24,581 nt of DNA from CAG-826 sp964654155 (GTDB taxonomy: Bacteria > Bacillota_I > Bacilli_A > RFN20 > CAG-826): the NCBI GenBank assembly GCA_964654155.1, contig CAZZGL010000013.1, positions 1 through 24,581 of the forward strand. Reading direction: 5' to 3'. The translations under genes and the position numbers were made by a program. Shown piece after piece: positions 16,320 through 24,429 of this stretch (its first letter is position 1; each line of letters starts with the position of its first letter). The notes beneath the pieces were generated by a model, which was not told the DNA's origin, ran no database searches, and worked only from the letters and a program-made list of their open reading frames with translations.

Positions 16320-18052
16320 TGAAGAGCAATGTATTTTTTCGACTTTTAAAAGCTATAAAACCATATTTATTTATTTTAATTTTGTCAGTTATATGCGCGA
16401 TTATTAATGTCGTTTCATCTTTATTAATTCCTATCTATGTTGGAAATGCAATCGATTTTATTATTGAAATGAACAATGTTAATTTTATAGAAATAAGCGA
16501 TATTCTTATTAAAATAGGTGTTTGTTTAGTTTGCACTGCAATCACACAATATCTTATGAGTTTACTAAATACTAAATTAATTAATAATTTTATTAAAGAT
16601 TTAAGAAATGAAGCATTTAATAAAATTCATACACTTCCAATTTCTTATCTAGACTCTCACCCTTTAGGAGATATCGTTTCAAGAGTTATTTCTGATATTG
16701 ACAATATTAGTGAAGGCTTCTTATTAGGTTTTAATCAATTATTTACTGGAATTATAACCATTATTTGTACAATTGTCTTTATGTTTATATTGAATTACAT
16801 TATGGCAATTATTGTAATAATATTAACCCCTATTTCTCTTTTTGTTGCTAAGTACATTTCAAGTAATATTCAACATCATTTCAAAAATCAATCCACAATT
16901 AAAGGAAATCAAACTGCATTTATTGATGAAATAGTTACCGGTCAAAAAGTCGTAAGAGCGTTTGACATGGAAGATGATTTACAACTTCAATTTGAATCCA
17001 TTTCTAGCGATTTAGAAACTGTTGCTCTTAAAGCAAACTTCTTCTCTTCTTTAGTTAATCCTACAACTCGTTTTGTAAACGCTGTTGTATATGCAGTTAT
17101 AACCTTTGTCGGCGTGTTAATTTGTATTAAAAATCCATTATTTGGTGTTGGAACGCTTACAACATTTTTAAGCTATGCAAGTCAATATACAAAGCCATTT
17201 AACGACATTTCTTCTGTTATTTCTGAACTTCAAAATACCTATGCTTGCGCAAATAGATTATATGAATTTTTAGATGAAGAAAATGAAACACTAGATAAAG
17301 AAGGCTCTATTACTCTTAATAATGTTGCTGGATTTGTAACTTTTGAAAATGTTTGTTTTTCTTATAATCCAGATAAAAAATTAATTGAAAATATTAATTT
17401 AAGTGTTAAGCCAGGACAAAGAATTGCTATTGTTGGACCAACTGGATGTGGAAAGACTACTTTAATCAATTTGATTATGAGATTCTATGATATTAACACC
17501 GGTAATATAACCATCGATAATATTAATCAATTCGATATTACAAAATCTTCACTTAGAGAACAATATGGTATGGTATTACAAGATACATGGATTCGCCATG
17601 CAAGTTTAAAAGAAAACATATTGTTAGGATCAACAATAGATGATGAAACCTTTAATAAAATATTATGTGATTGTCATTTAGATTCGCTTGTTGATAAATT
17701 ACCTAATGGTGCAGATACGATCATCGATGATAATGGTGGAATGTTATCACAAGGTCAAAAACAATTGATTTGTATTGCAAGAGTTATGGTGAATCTTCCT
17801 CCAATGTTGATTCTTGATGAAGCGACCTCATCAATTGATACAAGAACGGAAATTAAGATTCATAAAACTTTCTTAAAACTTATGGAAGGTAGAACAACCT
17901 TCATAGTTGCGCATAGATTATCCACAATTAAGGAAGCTGATGTTATTTTAGTTATGAAAGATGGTAATGTAATAGAACAAGGAAATCATCAAGAATTATT
18001 AAATAAAAAAGGATTCTATTATACTTTATATAAATCTCAATTCGAACAATAA
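16319..18052 (+). CDS. ABC exporter subunit with catalytic ATP site (BmrD/YheH-like half)
   Basis: 577 aa, six transmembrane helices (about 15-320) plus a nucleotide-binding domain. Walker A GPTGCGKTT (373-381), Q-loop VLQDTWI, Walker B LILDEATSSID with catalytic Glu501, and switch His532 (AHRLST) are all intact. Its signature is LSQGQ (476-480) instead of LSGGQ. The faults are complementary to those of the upstream subunit, so the dimer has one working site (Walker motifs from here, signature from the partner) and one degenerate site. ATG 16319 uses the last base of the preceding TAA stop and has GAGGAGGA upstream, giving translational coupling and equal amounts. It is an inner-membrane drug or lipid exporter by family; no adjacent regulator of the MarR or TetR type is visible. 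Confidence 0.92.
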   Translation: MKSNVFFRLLKAIKPYLFILILSVICAIINVVSSLLIPIYVGNAIDFIIEMNNVNFIEISDILIKIGVCLVCTAITQYLMSLLNTKLINNFIKDLRNEAFNKIHTLPISYLDSHPLGDIVSRVISDIDNISEGFLLGFNQLFTGIITIICTIVFMFILNYIMAIIVIILTPISLFVAKYISSNIQHHFKNQSTIKGNQTAFIDEIVTGQKVVRAFDMEDDLQLQFESISSDLETVALKANFFSSLVNPTTRFVNAVVYAVITFVGVLICIKNPLFGVGTLTTFLSYASQYTKPFNDISSVISELQNTYACANRLYEFLDEENETLDKEGSITLNNVAGFVTFENVCFSYNPDKKLIENINLSVKPGQRIAIVGPTGCGKTTLINLIMRFYDINTGNITIDNINQFDITKSSLREQYGMVLQDTWIRHASLKENILLGSTIDDETFNKILCDCHLDSLVDKLPNGADTIIDDNGGMLSQGQKQLICIARVMVNLPPMLILDEATSSIDTRTEIKIHKTFLKLMEGRTTFIVAHRLSTIKEADVILVMKDGNVIEQGNHQELLNKKGFYYTLYKSQFEQ

Positions 18053-18069
18053 TTTAAATATGATTATAA

Positions 18070-18113
18070 AAAAAGATGGAGGATACTAATAATGTGTATT
18101 TCTTCATCTTTTT
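18070..18113. terminator. Terminator after the ABC exporter
   Basis: AAAAAGATGGAGGA (18070-18083) pairs over 14 positions, with two G-U pairs, with TTCTTCATCTTTTT (18100-18113), 16-base loop. The terminal A/T pairs provide a T-run on either strand, so it can also serve the convergent gene at 18157. Confidence 0.7.
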
Positions 18114-18156
18114 ATATTGATATATTATTTTTAAATGTTACTACTTATAGTCAAAA

Positions 18157-19161
18157 TTAACAAATTATAAAGCTGAAAAGGAAGTATATTATTTTTTGAA
18201 TCCCTCTTAAAGGAATATCTTCACCTAAATCACTATTTCCAAAGCAAGAATAAATATGACGGGTAAACATAGAAATAAATGCAAATACCACGCCTATAGC
18301 TTGAAGAAAAACTAAAATAGGAGATAAACAATAAAATAAATAGAATGTTCCTGTTGGTAACCAAGTATTGCCTCCACTAGTTCTTTCCCATCCTGAATCA
18401 TAAGCTTCTGATTCATTAACATAATAACGATCGCGATCTACTTTAACTCTTTTATTGGTATATCTGTTTTCATAAACAAATGTTGAATCCCAATATCTAA
18501 CTGCCGATTCCATTTTTCTTAAATCAACATAGAACATTGTAACCATGGTTAGTCCATAAAAGGCAAAGAATCTAATTAATATATTTACTTCAATACCAAG
18601 ATATTTAGTCAAAACACTTGGAATAAATAAAGCATAAAAGCAGAATGATGATAACGCCGCGATTGGTAATAAAACAAGTAATTGGGTTAATAAATTACCA
18701 AGAGGAGAAGTATCTGAAAAATCATCAGGTGGAGATACTTCAAGCACATAAACAATTATTTTTGGGATAATTCCATCTATAAAATCAGTCTCATATGCAG
18801 TTTCAAAATGGAAGAATATTACAAAAATGTATTTGATTATGCCTAAAAGAAATCTAATTGGAGAAAGAAGCATTTCCACAAATATTAAAGCGGTATGAAA
18901 TTCCATAAAGTCTTTATAAATACATTTTAACTTTATAAAGCATACACCCGCAAGTAAAGCAATGCAGAAAATCATTAAACCAATATCAGGTTCTCCAACT
19001 AAAGTATAATTTTTAAAAAAAGTTGGATGATTCTCATGTATTATTTTAAAAATATTTGTAATAATAACATATGAAAGAGCAAATTGTACAACTGCAACAA
19101 TTACGCGCAAAATAAACAAAAAAAAGCGCACAACTGCTTCACCAAAGTCTTTAAAAGACAT
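18157..19161 (-). CDS. Unrecognised multi-pass membrane protein
   Basis: 334 aa from ATG 19161, which has GGAG 9 bases upstream; the TTG at 19170 abuts that site and is unlikely. About seven or eight hydrophobic segments are visible (for example FFLFILRVIVAVVQFALSYV, IGLMIFCIALLAGVCFI, LLTQLLVLLPIAALSSFCFY, IRFFAFYGLTMVTMFYV, FYLFYCLSPILVFLQAIGVV). A hydrophilic loop of about 45 residues before the last part contains RYTNKRVKVDRDRYYVNE and SGWERTSGGNTWLP. I recognise no transporter or enzyme motif. It is alone on its strand between the ABC exporter terminator and a 385-bp non-coding stretch, and nothing nearby suggests a partner. Confidence 0.75.
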   Translation of the reverse strand: MSFKDFGEAVVRFFLFILRVIVAVVQFALSYVIITNIFKIIHENHPTFFKNYTLVGEPDIGLMIFCIALLAGVCFIKLKCIYKDFMEFHTALIFVEMLLSPIRFLLGIIKYIFVIFFHFETAYETDFIDGIIPKIIVYVLEVSPPDDFSDTSPLGNLLTQLLVLLPIAALSSFCFYALFIPSVLTKYLGIEVNILIRFFAFYGLTMVTMFYVDLRKMESAVRYWDSTFVYENRYTNKRVKVDRDRYYVNESEAYDSGWERTSGGNTWLPTGTFYLFYCLSPILVFLQAIGVVFAFISMFTRHIYSCFGNSDLGEDIPLRGIQKIIYFLFSFIIC

Positions 19162-19515
19162 ATTTATCAACTCCGTTTCTTTAGTATAATTATGCCCTCA
19201 AAGCAATAGATTTTCAAGAATTAAAAGAAGCAATTCTTTGTTTCAATTGAAATATACTATTAAAAAATACATATAATCCACACAGAACATAAAATATTTT
19301 ATCAAATCTCATATTTAGATTTTAACACTCACTAATATAGTTTCCTTCTAAAGTCAAAAATAATTTACTTAAATCAATAAATTTTAATATTATATATTTT
19401 CACCATTTAAAAACTAATTAATAAAATAACTATAATTACTTAATAAAACCTTGCATCATAATCTTTATATTTTCTAAATTAAAGATGTAAATCAATTTTA
19501 AAAAGTTTACAATTG
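19162..19515. other. AT-rich non-coding stretch
   Basis: No gene or RNA recognised. It has a short imperfect hairpin, AGAATT / AATTCT, around 19216-19237, and a possible -10 (TATACT on the minus strand, 19188-19183) for the membrane protein. Otherwise it is featureless A+T. Confidence 0.5.
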
Positions 19516-19524
19516 TGCTATAAA
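19516..19524 (+). promoter_or_regulatory. Extended -10 (TGCTATAAA) of the hydrolase gene
   Basis: TGC (19516-19518) directly precedes TATAAA (19519-19524), an extended -10 layout that tolerates the poor -35 here. AGGAG (19532-19536) follows, 11 bases before ATG 19548. A tiny out-of-frame ORF (ATG 19541, MHYE) overlaps the start and may dampen translation. Confidence 0.45.
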
Positions 19525-19547
19525 CATCAACAGGAGATATATGCATT

Positions 19548-20300
19548 ATGAATAAAGAAAAAGTATTTAACGCTAAAAACTACATAAAAATGGGATGGAA
19601 TGATTTTATATACGAAAATAACGAAATAAAATTAAAATTTGCAATTAGATTGCCTGATAATTATGATAAAAACAAAAAATATCCATTAATAGTTTTCTAT
19701 CATGGAGATGGAAGCAATGGTGCATCTACAGAAAGTGTTTATACTGGCAATGAATTCATTGTTCCATTACGAGCAATACAAGAAGGAAAAGAATGTATAA
19801 TAATCGTTCCAGTAACAAACAAGCCATGGTTAAGTGTGCCTAATGACATAAATACTGTTTATCCTTACCGAATTTATGATATGGAAAAAGAAGCAATACC
19901 GAGTAATGATTTAATTACATCTGTTTCTCTTACCGATTATTGCATAACCAATTTAGCGGTTGATAAAACAAGAATATACTTATGCGGATATTCTCGAGGA
20001 ATGATGGCTAGTTGGTATTTATTATCACAATATAACCATAAATACGCTGCTGCAGTATTATGTTCTGGTATGGGGGATCCAAAAATATCAAAAAAATATA
20101 AAAACATTCCTATTTGGATGTTTATGGGGACCTCAGATCCTCTTGTATCTTTTTTAGATATGAAGAAAATATATGATGCTTATGAAAAAGCAGGAGGTAA
20201 TGGTAGATTTACAGTATGTACTAATGCAGAACATGATGTTTCTAAATGGCTTTATAAAGAAAAAAACTTAATTAATTGGTTGTTTAAACAAAGAAAATAA
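19548..20300 (+). CDS. Alpha/beta hydrolase (esterase / PHB-depolymerase-like)
   Basis: 250 aa with no signal peptide, so cytoplasmic. YPLIVFYHGDG forms the oxyanion-hole strand and loop (HG). GYSRG (147-151) is the nucleophile elbow with Ser149, GTSDPLVS gives Asp197 and AEHDVSKW gives His229, completing the triad in correct order. The layout (HGDGSNG, then a C-terminal MGTSDPLV) resembles prolyl-oligopeptidase-like, feruloyl esterase or polyhydroxybutyrate depolymerase-type hydrolases that cleave ester bonds. The true substrate cannot be told. It is a single gene converging on the XRE regulator at 20360, with a shared terminator between them. The sequence looks complete and undamaged. Confidence 0.85.
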   Translation: MNKEKVFNAKNYIKMGWNDFIYENNEIKLKFAIRLPDNYDKNKKYPLIVFYHGDGSNGASTESVYTGNEFIVPLRAIQEGKECIIIVPVTNKPWLSVPNDINTVYPYRIYDMEKEAIPSNDLITSVSLTDYCITNLAVDKTRIYLCGYSRGMMASWYLLSQYNHKYAAAVLCSGMGDPKISKKYKNIPIWMFMGTSDPLVSFLDMKKIYDAYEKAGGNGRFTVCTNAEHDVSKWLYKEKNLINWLFKQRK

Positions 20301-20307
20301 TTATTTA

Positions 20308-20340
20308 AAAACTATAATAATCAACAAATAGTTTTATTTT
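20308..20340. terminator. Terminator between hydrolase and XRE gene
   Basis: AAAACTAT (20308-20315) / ATAGTTTT (20328-20335), 12-base loop, followed by ATTTTAAT. The stem is weak because it is nearly all A/T, but it is placed exactly between two convergent genes. Confidence 0.5.
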
Positions 20341-20359
20341 AATAATAACTATAATATTG

Positions 20360-20821
20360 TTATCTCTTTAAACCTTTAACAATTACAACCACTCCCACTA
20401 TCATTTCAACAATTGAGATTCCAAGCAATAAACCGGAAATAAAATCTTTAACATTTGAGCCACTTAAAGAATATGATAATGCTTGAATAGCAATTCCCAT
20501 AACGATAAGTATAACACCCGTTAACACTACTTTTTGTTTTTCTAACTCTTGTGTCCGTCTTAATAAATCTAAAACTTGTTCATCTTCATATATTCGAATG
20601 CTTTTTTCTTCATTTTCTTCACCATTCATCAATTCAGAAATGGTGATTTTTAATTCTTTACACAATGACTTTATAATACTATAATCCGGCATACATTTTG
20701 CTGTTTCCCACTTTGATACTGTTTTATTAGAAACACCTAAGTGTTCCGCAAGTTGTTCTTGAGTTAAATTTTGTTCTTTACGCTTTTTGGCTATGAATTC
20801 ACCTATTTTAACTTGATTCAC
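20360..20821 (-). CDS. XRE-family regulator with two C-terminal membrane helices
   Basis: 153 aa. The N-terminal HTH_3 domain is textbook: IGEFIAKKRKEQNLTQEQLA, EHLGVSNKTVSKWETAKCMP, DYSIIKSLCKELKITISELM. A short coiled linker leads to two hydrophobic segments at about 98-116 (VVLTGVILIVMGIAIQAL) and 126-148 (ISGLLLGISIVEMIVGVVVI), so the DNA-binding domain is tethered to the membrane. This layout is common in Bacillota and is thought to link a membrane signal to repression. Translation starts at GTG 20821 with AGGAGG 8 bases upstream. No target gene is obvious; its neighbour is convergent. Confidence 0.85.
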   Translation of the reverse strand: MNQVKIGEFIAKKRKEQNLTQEQLAEHLGVSNKTVSKWETAKCMPDYSIIKSLCKELKITISELMNGEENEEKSIRIYEDEQVLDLLRRTQELEKQKVVLTGVILIVMGIAIQALSYSLSGSNVKDFISGLLLGISIVEMIVGVVVIVKGLKR

Positions 20822-20849
20822 ATTAAACGCCTCCTATTTCTTCATGACT

Positions 20850-20858
20850 ATAATATCA
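20850..20858 (-). promoter_or_regulatory. Extended -10 of the XRE gene
   Basis: The minus strand reads TGATATTAT (20858-20850), an extended -10, about 29 bases upstream of GTG 20821. No clear -35. The remainder of 20859-21040 is non-coding A+T with nothing recognised. Confidence 0.4.
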
Positions 20859-21040
20859 TTTTCACCTATAAAAATAACACCACTTATAAGGAGAATATGC
20901 ATAGAATTAATTATATAAGCCTTTATTATCAAATATAGATTTTCATTAAAAATTTAATGTAAAAATTTATACAGAAATCAAATACTTTTAATTTTTTGTT
21001 GCATTTTCATAAGTGATAAAATACTAGTAACTTTATTCTC

Positions 21041-21069
21041 TTGACTTTTAATTATTTTTTTCTTAGAAT
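21041..21069 (+). promoter_or_regulatory. Promoter of the 160-aa gene
   Basis: TTGACT (21041-21046), 17-bp spacer, TAGAAT (21064-21069). AAGGAG at 21087-21092 stands 6 bases before ATG 21099. This is one of the best promoter and ribosome-site combinations in the window. Confidence 0.7.
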
Positions 21070-21098
21070 TTTTTTATCAACAAAAAAAGGAGAATAAT

Positions 21099-21581
21099 AT
21101 GGGCTTATTTGGTTTTGGAAACAAAGATGAAATTAATATTAAAATGGAGAAAGGTCGAATTAAAGCAATTATTTCTAGATCTTTCATGGGAGGATGTCAA
21201 CTTTCTGAAATGTTAGAAGGAGATACTCTTCGTTATGGTGCCTCTAACGGGCTAAGTTGTTCTTTAAATAGAAGATTAGGAATTGCTCTTGGTGAATGGG
21301 ATGGCGGTGGTTGTGATGTCGCTGTTTCTCGTTATGGTAACATTGAAGTATCTGTCGTTTTAGGTAAGCAAAAAACAACATTAATGCAAGGTAAAATACA
21401 ACCTATTTGTGATAGATTAACTCAAAAAGGTTATGATGCTTTTTGGTCATCTTATGGCGATAAAGCAATGATTGTTATAACAAAAACCGGATTTACTGGT
21501 CTTGATTATGAAACTGGTCTATCTAAAATTTTAAATGATGTTGCTATGGAGATTATTGATAAGCTCCAATATATACAATAA
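21099..21581 (+). CDS. Unrecognised 160-aa protein (parent of the decayed copy at 23304)
   Basis: I do not recognise the family. There is no signal peptide or membrane segment. It begins MGLFGFGNKDEINIKMEKG, has a glycine-rich central part (GDTLRYGASNGLSCSL, ALGEWDGGGCDVAV) that reads as beta strands, then a C-terminal half with QPICDRLTQKGYDAFWSSYG, an alternating strand AMIVITK and a final helix (LNDVAMEIIDKLQYI). A strong promoter and ribosome site suggest good expression. The last 47 codons plus 32 bases beyond the stop are repeated, decayed, at 23304-23477. Between the two copies sits the ATPase gene at 21910. The gene itself appears intact. Confidence 0.75.
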   Translation: MGLFGFGNKDEINIKMEKGRIKAIISRSFMGGCQLSEMLEGDTLRYGASNGLSCSLNRRLGIALGEWDGGGCDVAVSRYGNIEVSVVLGKQKTTLMQGKIQPICDRLTQKGYDAFWSSYGDKAMIVITKTGFTGLDYETGLSKILNDVAMEIIDKLQYIQ

Positions 21582-21613
21582 ATCTCACTATTAATTAAAA
21601 ACAGTAAACTTCT
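21440..21613 (+). repeat. Direct repeat, left copy (3' end of the 160-aa gene)
   Basis: Matches 23304-23477 without gaps over the last 162 bases, with about 18 mismatches by hand count (about 89% identity); the first dozen bases are less similar. It covers the end of the 160-aa gene and its 3' untranslated region. Together the copies flank the DUF234 ATPase gene. Confidence 0.85.
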
Positions 21614-21646
21614 TTAATTTTAAAAAAATTAAGTTGTTTTGATTTT
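21607..21646 (+). terminator. Possible terminator of the 160-aa gene
   Basis: AACT(tctt)TAATTTT pairs with AAAATTAAGTT across a three-A loop, followed by GTTTTGATTTTTT. The stem is nearly all A/T with a bulge, so it is weak. The rest to 21832 is non-coding A+T. Confidence 0.4.
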
Positions 21647-21832
21647 TTACTATGCAAAAAAATCTAATATAATTTCCTTACTCACATATTTAATGTTTAA
21701 TGTTTTTATCTAAAAAAATTTTTTTCGTTTTAAATTTAAAAATTTATTTCAGTTTTTTAATCTTTTAAAACGGAATTAAATTATTTAATTATGCTAAAAA
21801 TTGGCTTTTTTTCATTATGATTTACATAAATA

Positions 21833-21861
21833 TTGGCAAATTGGATAAAATAGTTTATACT
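21833..21861 (+). promoter_or_regulatory. Promoter of the DUF234-type ATPase
   Basis: TTGGCA (21833-21838), 17-bp spacer, TATACT (21856-21861). The predicted start of transcription is near 21868, inside the longer open frame from 21817, which supports ATG 21910 as the true start. Confidence 0.65.
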
Positions 21862-21909
21862 GAATTTGGTTTCACTGAAATTAAATTCATTAAAATAGGA
21901 GGCGATAAT

Positions 21910-23277
21910 ATGTTTGTCGGTCGCTTAGAGGAATTAAAAACACTTTACCGTTTACTTGATAAGCCATCATCTAGCGCGATGATTTATGGTAAAAGGAAGG
22001 TTGGAAAGACAACTTTAATTAATAAGGCTTTAGAAGCATCTTCTGATAGAAAAATATATTATGAATGTTTGAAAGCACCGATGCAAGAAAATGTTGATGG
22101 CTTTGTAGCTGTGCTTGTTCGTGAAAAGATTTTACCTGTACAGCTTTCTTTTAAATCATTCAATGATGTCTTTGCATATTTAAATACATTTGATGAAACT
22201 TTTAATATTGTTATTGATGAATATCCGTATTTGAAGATACTTTCTAAGTCAGAAACAGTTGATTCAATTTTTCAATCAATTATTGATAACAATCTAAAAA
22301 ACATTAGGCTCTTTATTTCTGGATCTCAAATTGGAATGATGAAAGATTTACTTGAAGAGAAAAATGCTCTGTATGGTCGATTTTCGAATATTCTTTGTTT
22401 AAAAGAACTCGATTATATTACTGCATCGGAGTTTTATAAAAATAAATCTATCTATGATAAGATAGCGATGTATGCTGTATTTGGAGGATCTCCTTATATC
22501 AATCAAGCTTTAGATGAAGAAAAAAGTCTAAAAGAAAATATTATAGCTACCTTTTTAAATCCTACAAGTTATGTTTATAGTTATGCTGAGTATTTTTTGA
22601 TTTCTGATTACACTAACGCAATTAATGCAGAACGCATATGTTACGCCATATCAAATGGAAAAAGAAAATATTCTGAAATTGAAGAGCGACTTGGTCTAAA
22701 AGCAAATGGTAATTTATCAAAGCAATTAATAGCCTTAGAAAAAATGGATATTATTTCTAAAAATTATCCTATCAATAAGCCTGACGACAAGAAAAAAGTC
22801 TTTTATGAAATTAAGGATAATTTTCTTCGTTTCTATTATGCATTTATTTACAAAAACAAAAGCGCATTGCAAATACTTGGAGCTGAAGCCTTTTATGATG
22901 AATATATTAAGACCGCAATTACGACTTTTATTTCACATCGCTTTGAAGAAATAGTTAGAACATATTTTTCTCTTTGCGTAAAAAAAGGAAAACTCCGTGA
23001 CATATCTAATATTGGAACATATTACTATGATGATGCAAAAACGCATTCAAATGGCGAATTTGATGTTGTACTCGAACACAAAAACCTCTATGACATTTAT
23101 GAAGTAAAATACTACTCTAAGCCAATGTCTCTATGTGAAGTTTATGAAGAAGTTAATCAAGTTACCTCTATTAAGGGAATAAATATTGGACATATCGGAT
23201 TTATCGCCACTGCTGGTTATGAAGATACGCTAGACAGTTACGATTTTATTGATATAAACGAGTTATATAATATTTAA
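21910..23277 (+). CDS. AAA ATPase with DUF234-type nuclease-like C-terminus
   Basis: 455 aa. ATG 21910 has AGGAGG 7 bases upstream and starts MFVGRLEELKTL, the conserved start of Arch_ATPase (PF01637-like) proteins; the frame from 21817 would add 31 residues encoded over the promoter. Walker A GKRKVGKTT (27-35), Walker B IVIDEYPY, sensor FISGSQIG. A winged helix follows (KRKYSEIEERLGLKANGNLS), then the C-terminal DUF234 domain with FEEIVRTYF and GEFDVVL followed by YDIYEVKYY, the D-x(n)-E-x-K pattern of PD-(D/E)XK nucleases. The family is common and mobile in archaea and anaerobic bacteria, with no agreed function. It has its own promoter and lies between two direct repeats of the 160-aa gene's 3' end, as if inserted or retained after a rearrangement. 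Confidence 0.85.
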   Translation: MFVGRLEELKTLYRLLDKPSSSAMIYGKRKVGKTTLINKALEASSDRKIYYECLKAPMQENVDGFVAVLVREKILPVQLSFKSFNDVFAYLNTFDETFNIVIDEYPYLKILSKSETVDSIFQSIIDNNLKNIRLFISGSQIGMMKDLLEEKNALYGRFSNILCLKELDYITASEFYKNKSIYDKIAMYAVFGGSPYINQALDEEKSLKENIIATFLNPTSYVYSYAEYFLISDYTNAINAERICYAISNGKRKYSEIEERLGLKANGNLSKQLIALEKMDIISKNYPINKPDDKKKVFYEIKDNFLRFYYAFIYKNKSALQILGAEAFYDEYIKTAITTFISHRFEEIVRTYFSLCVKKGKLRDISNIGTYYYDDAKTHSNGEFDVVLEHKNLYDIYEVKYYSKPMSLCEVYEEVNQVTSIKGINIGHIGFIATAGYEDTLDSYDFIDINELYNI

Positions 23278-23303
23278 AACGTGTAGAGAGTATTTCATTT
23301 GAT

Positions 23304-23445
23304 TTTTTAATCATTTTATGACGACAAAGCAATGGTTGTTGTAGCAAAAAACAAATTTACTGGTCTTGATTATGAAACTAGACTATCTAAAAATTTAAAT
23401 GATGTTGCTATGGAGCTTATCGATAAGCTCCAATATATACAATAA
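23304..23445 (+). pseudogene. Decayed 3' copy of the 160-aa gene
   Basis: In frame it reads FYDDKAMVVVAKNKFTGLD, then YETRLSKNLNDVAMELI and DKLQYIQ up to TAA 23443-23445, clearly homologous to the end of the protein at 21099. A TAA stands where the intact copy has the Trp codon of FWSSYG, and nothing upstream matches the first two thirds of the gene. There is no start or ribosome site, so it is a remnant. Confidence 0.8.
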
Positions 23446-23477
23446 ATCCCGTTATTAAGTAAAAACAGTAGACTTCT
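23304..23477 (+). repeat. Direct repeat, right copy
   Basis: Partner of 21440-21613. Similarity runs through the stop codon and about 32 bases of 3' untranslated sequence (AAAAACAGTAxACTTCT in both), then stops. Copy spacing is 1864 bp. Confidence 0.85.
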
Positions 23478-23494
23478 GATATTTAAAATCTTAT

Positions 23495-23541
23495 GGACTA
23501 TTAAAAAACTAACTAAAATTAGGAAAACAATAGTCCTTTTT
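23495..23541 (+). terminator. Possible terminator after the ATPase and decayed copy
   Basis: GGACTATT (23495-23502) / AATAGTCC (23529-23536), a perfect 8-bp stem with a 26-base A-rich loop, then TTTTT. The large loop lowers confidence. The rest of 23542-23669 is non-coding A+T. Confidence 0.45.
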
Positions 23542-23669
23542 AAAGCGTGCCTTAATTTGCAATAAAACAAGTCATCTAATAAAATTTATTTCTTATTCTG
23601 CATATATAATCAAAAACTAATATTTATATTAATTTAATTATGTTTCTTTCATCAAAATAAAGACACATT

Positions 23670-24057
23670 CTAATTTTTTCGTATATAGTAGGTTGCTTTA
23701 CCTATTCCATGCTTTTCAATTAATCCATCTTCATGTAATTTTTTTAATGTTTTCAATTAAACTACTTGAAAGTAAACTATATAAACTCAAAATATCTACT
23801 TTTTTAAATTTGCCTATTTGTTTATTTATTGTATCCTTAACCATTGAAATTGATAATTTGTTATCTTGATCAATATCAATTCGCACTTCAAAATCATTAT
23901 AAGCAGACATTATCGTAAACAACATATATCTAACAAGAGGCATAACATCTTCTTTATTCTCATACCATTCAATTTGACTATCATGCAAAACATCATAATA
24001 TAAATCTTTATATTTAGCTGTTTTTCTTATTAGGATATGACTCCCAATATTAAAGCA
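23670..24057 (-). pseudogene. C-terminal fragment of a Fic-family protein, frameshifted
   Basis: Reading leftward: NIGSHILIRKTAKYKDLYYD, VLHDSQIEWYENKEDVMPLV, RYMLFTIMSAYNDFE, the stretch that follows the catalytic domain in Fic proteins (compare the usual YYxAL, WHExExDYxPFVxYxLxxIxxAYxxFE). It ends in a winged helix, LKTLKKLHEDGLIEKHGIG then KATYYIRKN, which is in another frame; a missing base near the A-run at 23750-23753 would repair it. The catalytic HPFxxGNGR motif is absent, since the fragment starts right after the stop of the HTH-like gene at 24058. Fic enzymes move AMP or similar groups onto target proteins; this remnant cannot. An ATG-started frame from 23988 to 23731 covers only part of it. 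Confidence 0.65.
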
Positions 24058-24429
24058 TTACTGATAACCAATATTAGCTTCTTTAATATGCTCATTCCAT
24101 TCATCGATTGATTCATTATAATTTGTATGAAGTAAAATATTATATAGATGGTCTTCTGGTGCAGTTGAAATATCTAAATCAATTCTAATCGTGGATAATA
24201 ACTTTTTAGATACTCTAGGTCTTAAATTAAAACCACAACAAATAGCTATAACATTTTTATAATGTGGTTCTTTAGCTGTTTTATTATAGTAACTTGCTAT
24301 TGTTTTATGATCTAAACCACATAACTTAGCACATACATTATCTGATGGCATTTCAAAGTAATTATATATAAAAATAAATGCATCATTAAAAGTTCCATTC
24401 ATGTGGCTGATTAATAAATTATCTTCCAC
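24058..24429 (-). CDS. HTH-like small protein, 5' end uncertain
   Basis: 123 aa from GTG 24429. It resembles the helical XRE-like module found in clostridial proteins: a short helix-turn-helix (SDNVCAKLCGLDHKTIASYY), YKNVIAICCGFNLRPRVSKK, and a closing DHLYNILLHTNYNESIDEW. The GTG has only a weak ribosome site. An ATG at 24481 would add MNKNDDLK then FENFKEDD if one base were dropped from the eight-A run at 24454-24461, so the gene may be frameshifted near its start. It ends abruptly against a Fic fragment in the same frame, suggesting a deletion junction. It may be a free-standing regulator or the surviving piece of a larger decayed gene. Confidence 0.45.
   Translation of the reverse strand: MEDNLLISHMNGTFNDAFIFIYNYFEMPSDNVCAKLCGLDHKTIASYYNKTAKEPHYKNVIAICCGFNLRPRVSKKLLSTIRIDLDISTAPEDHLYNILLHTNYNESIDEWNEHIKEANIGYQ

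Noticed and set aside
23370..23570. Minus-strand 66-aa ORF
   Set aside because: It runs opposite the decayed 160-aa gene copy and terminator; no start signal or family resemblance.
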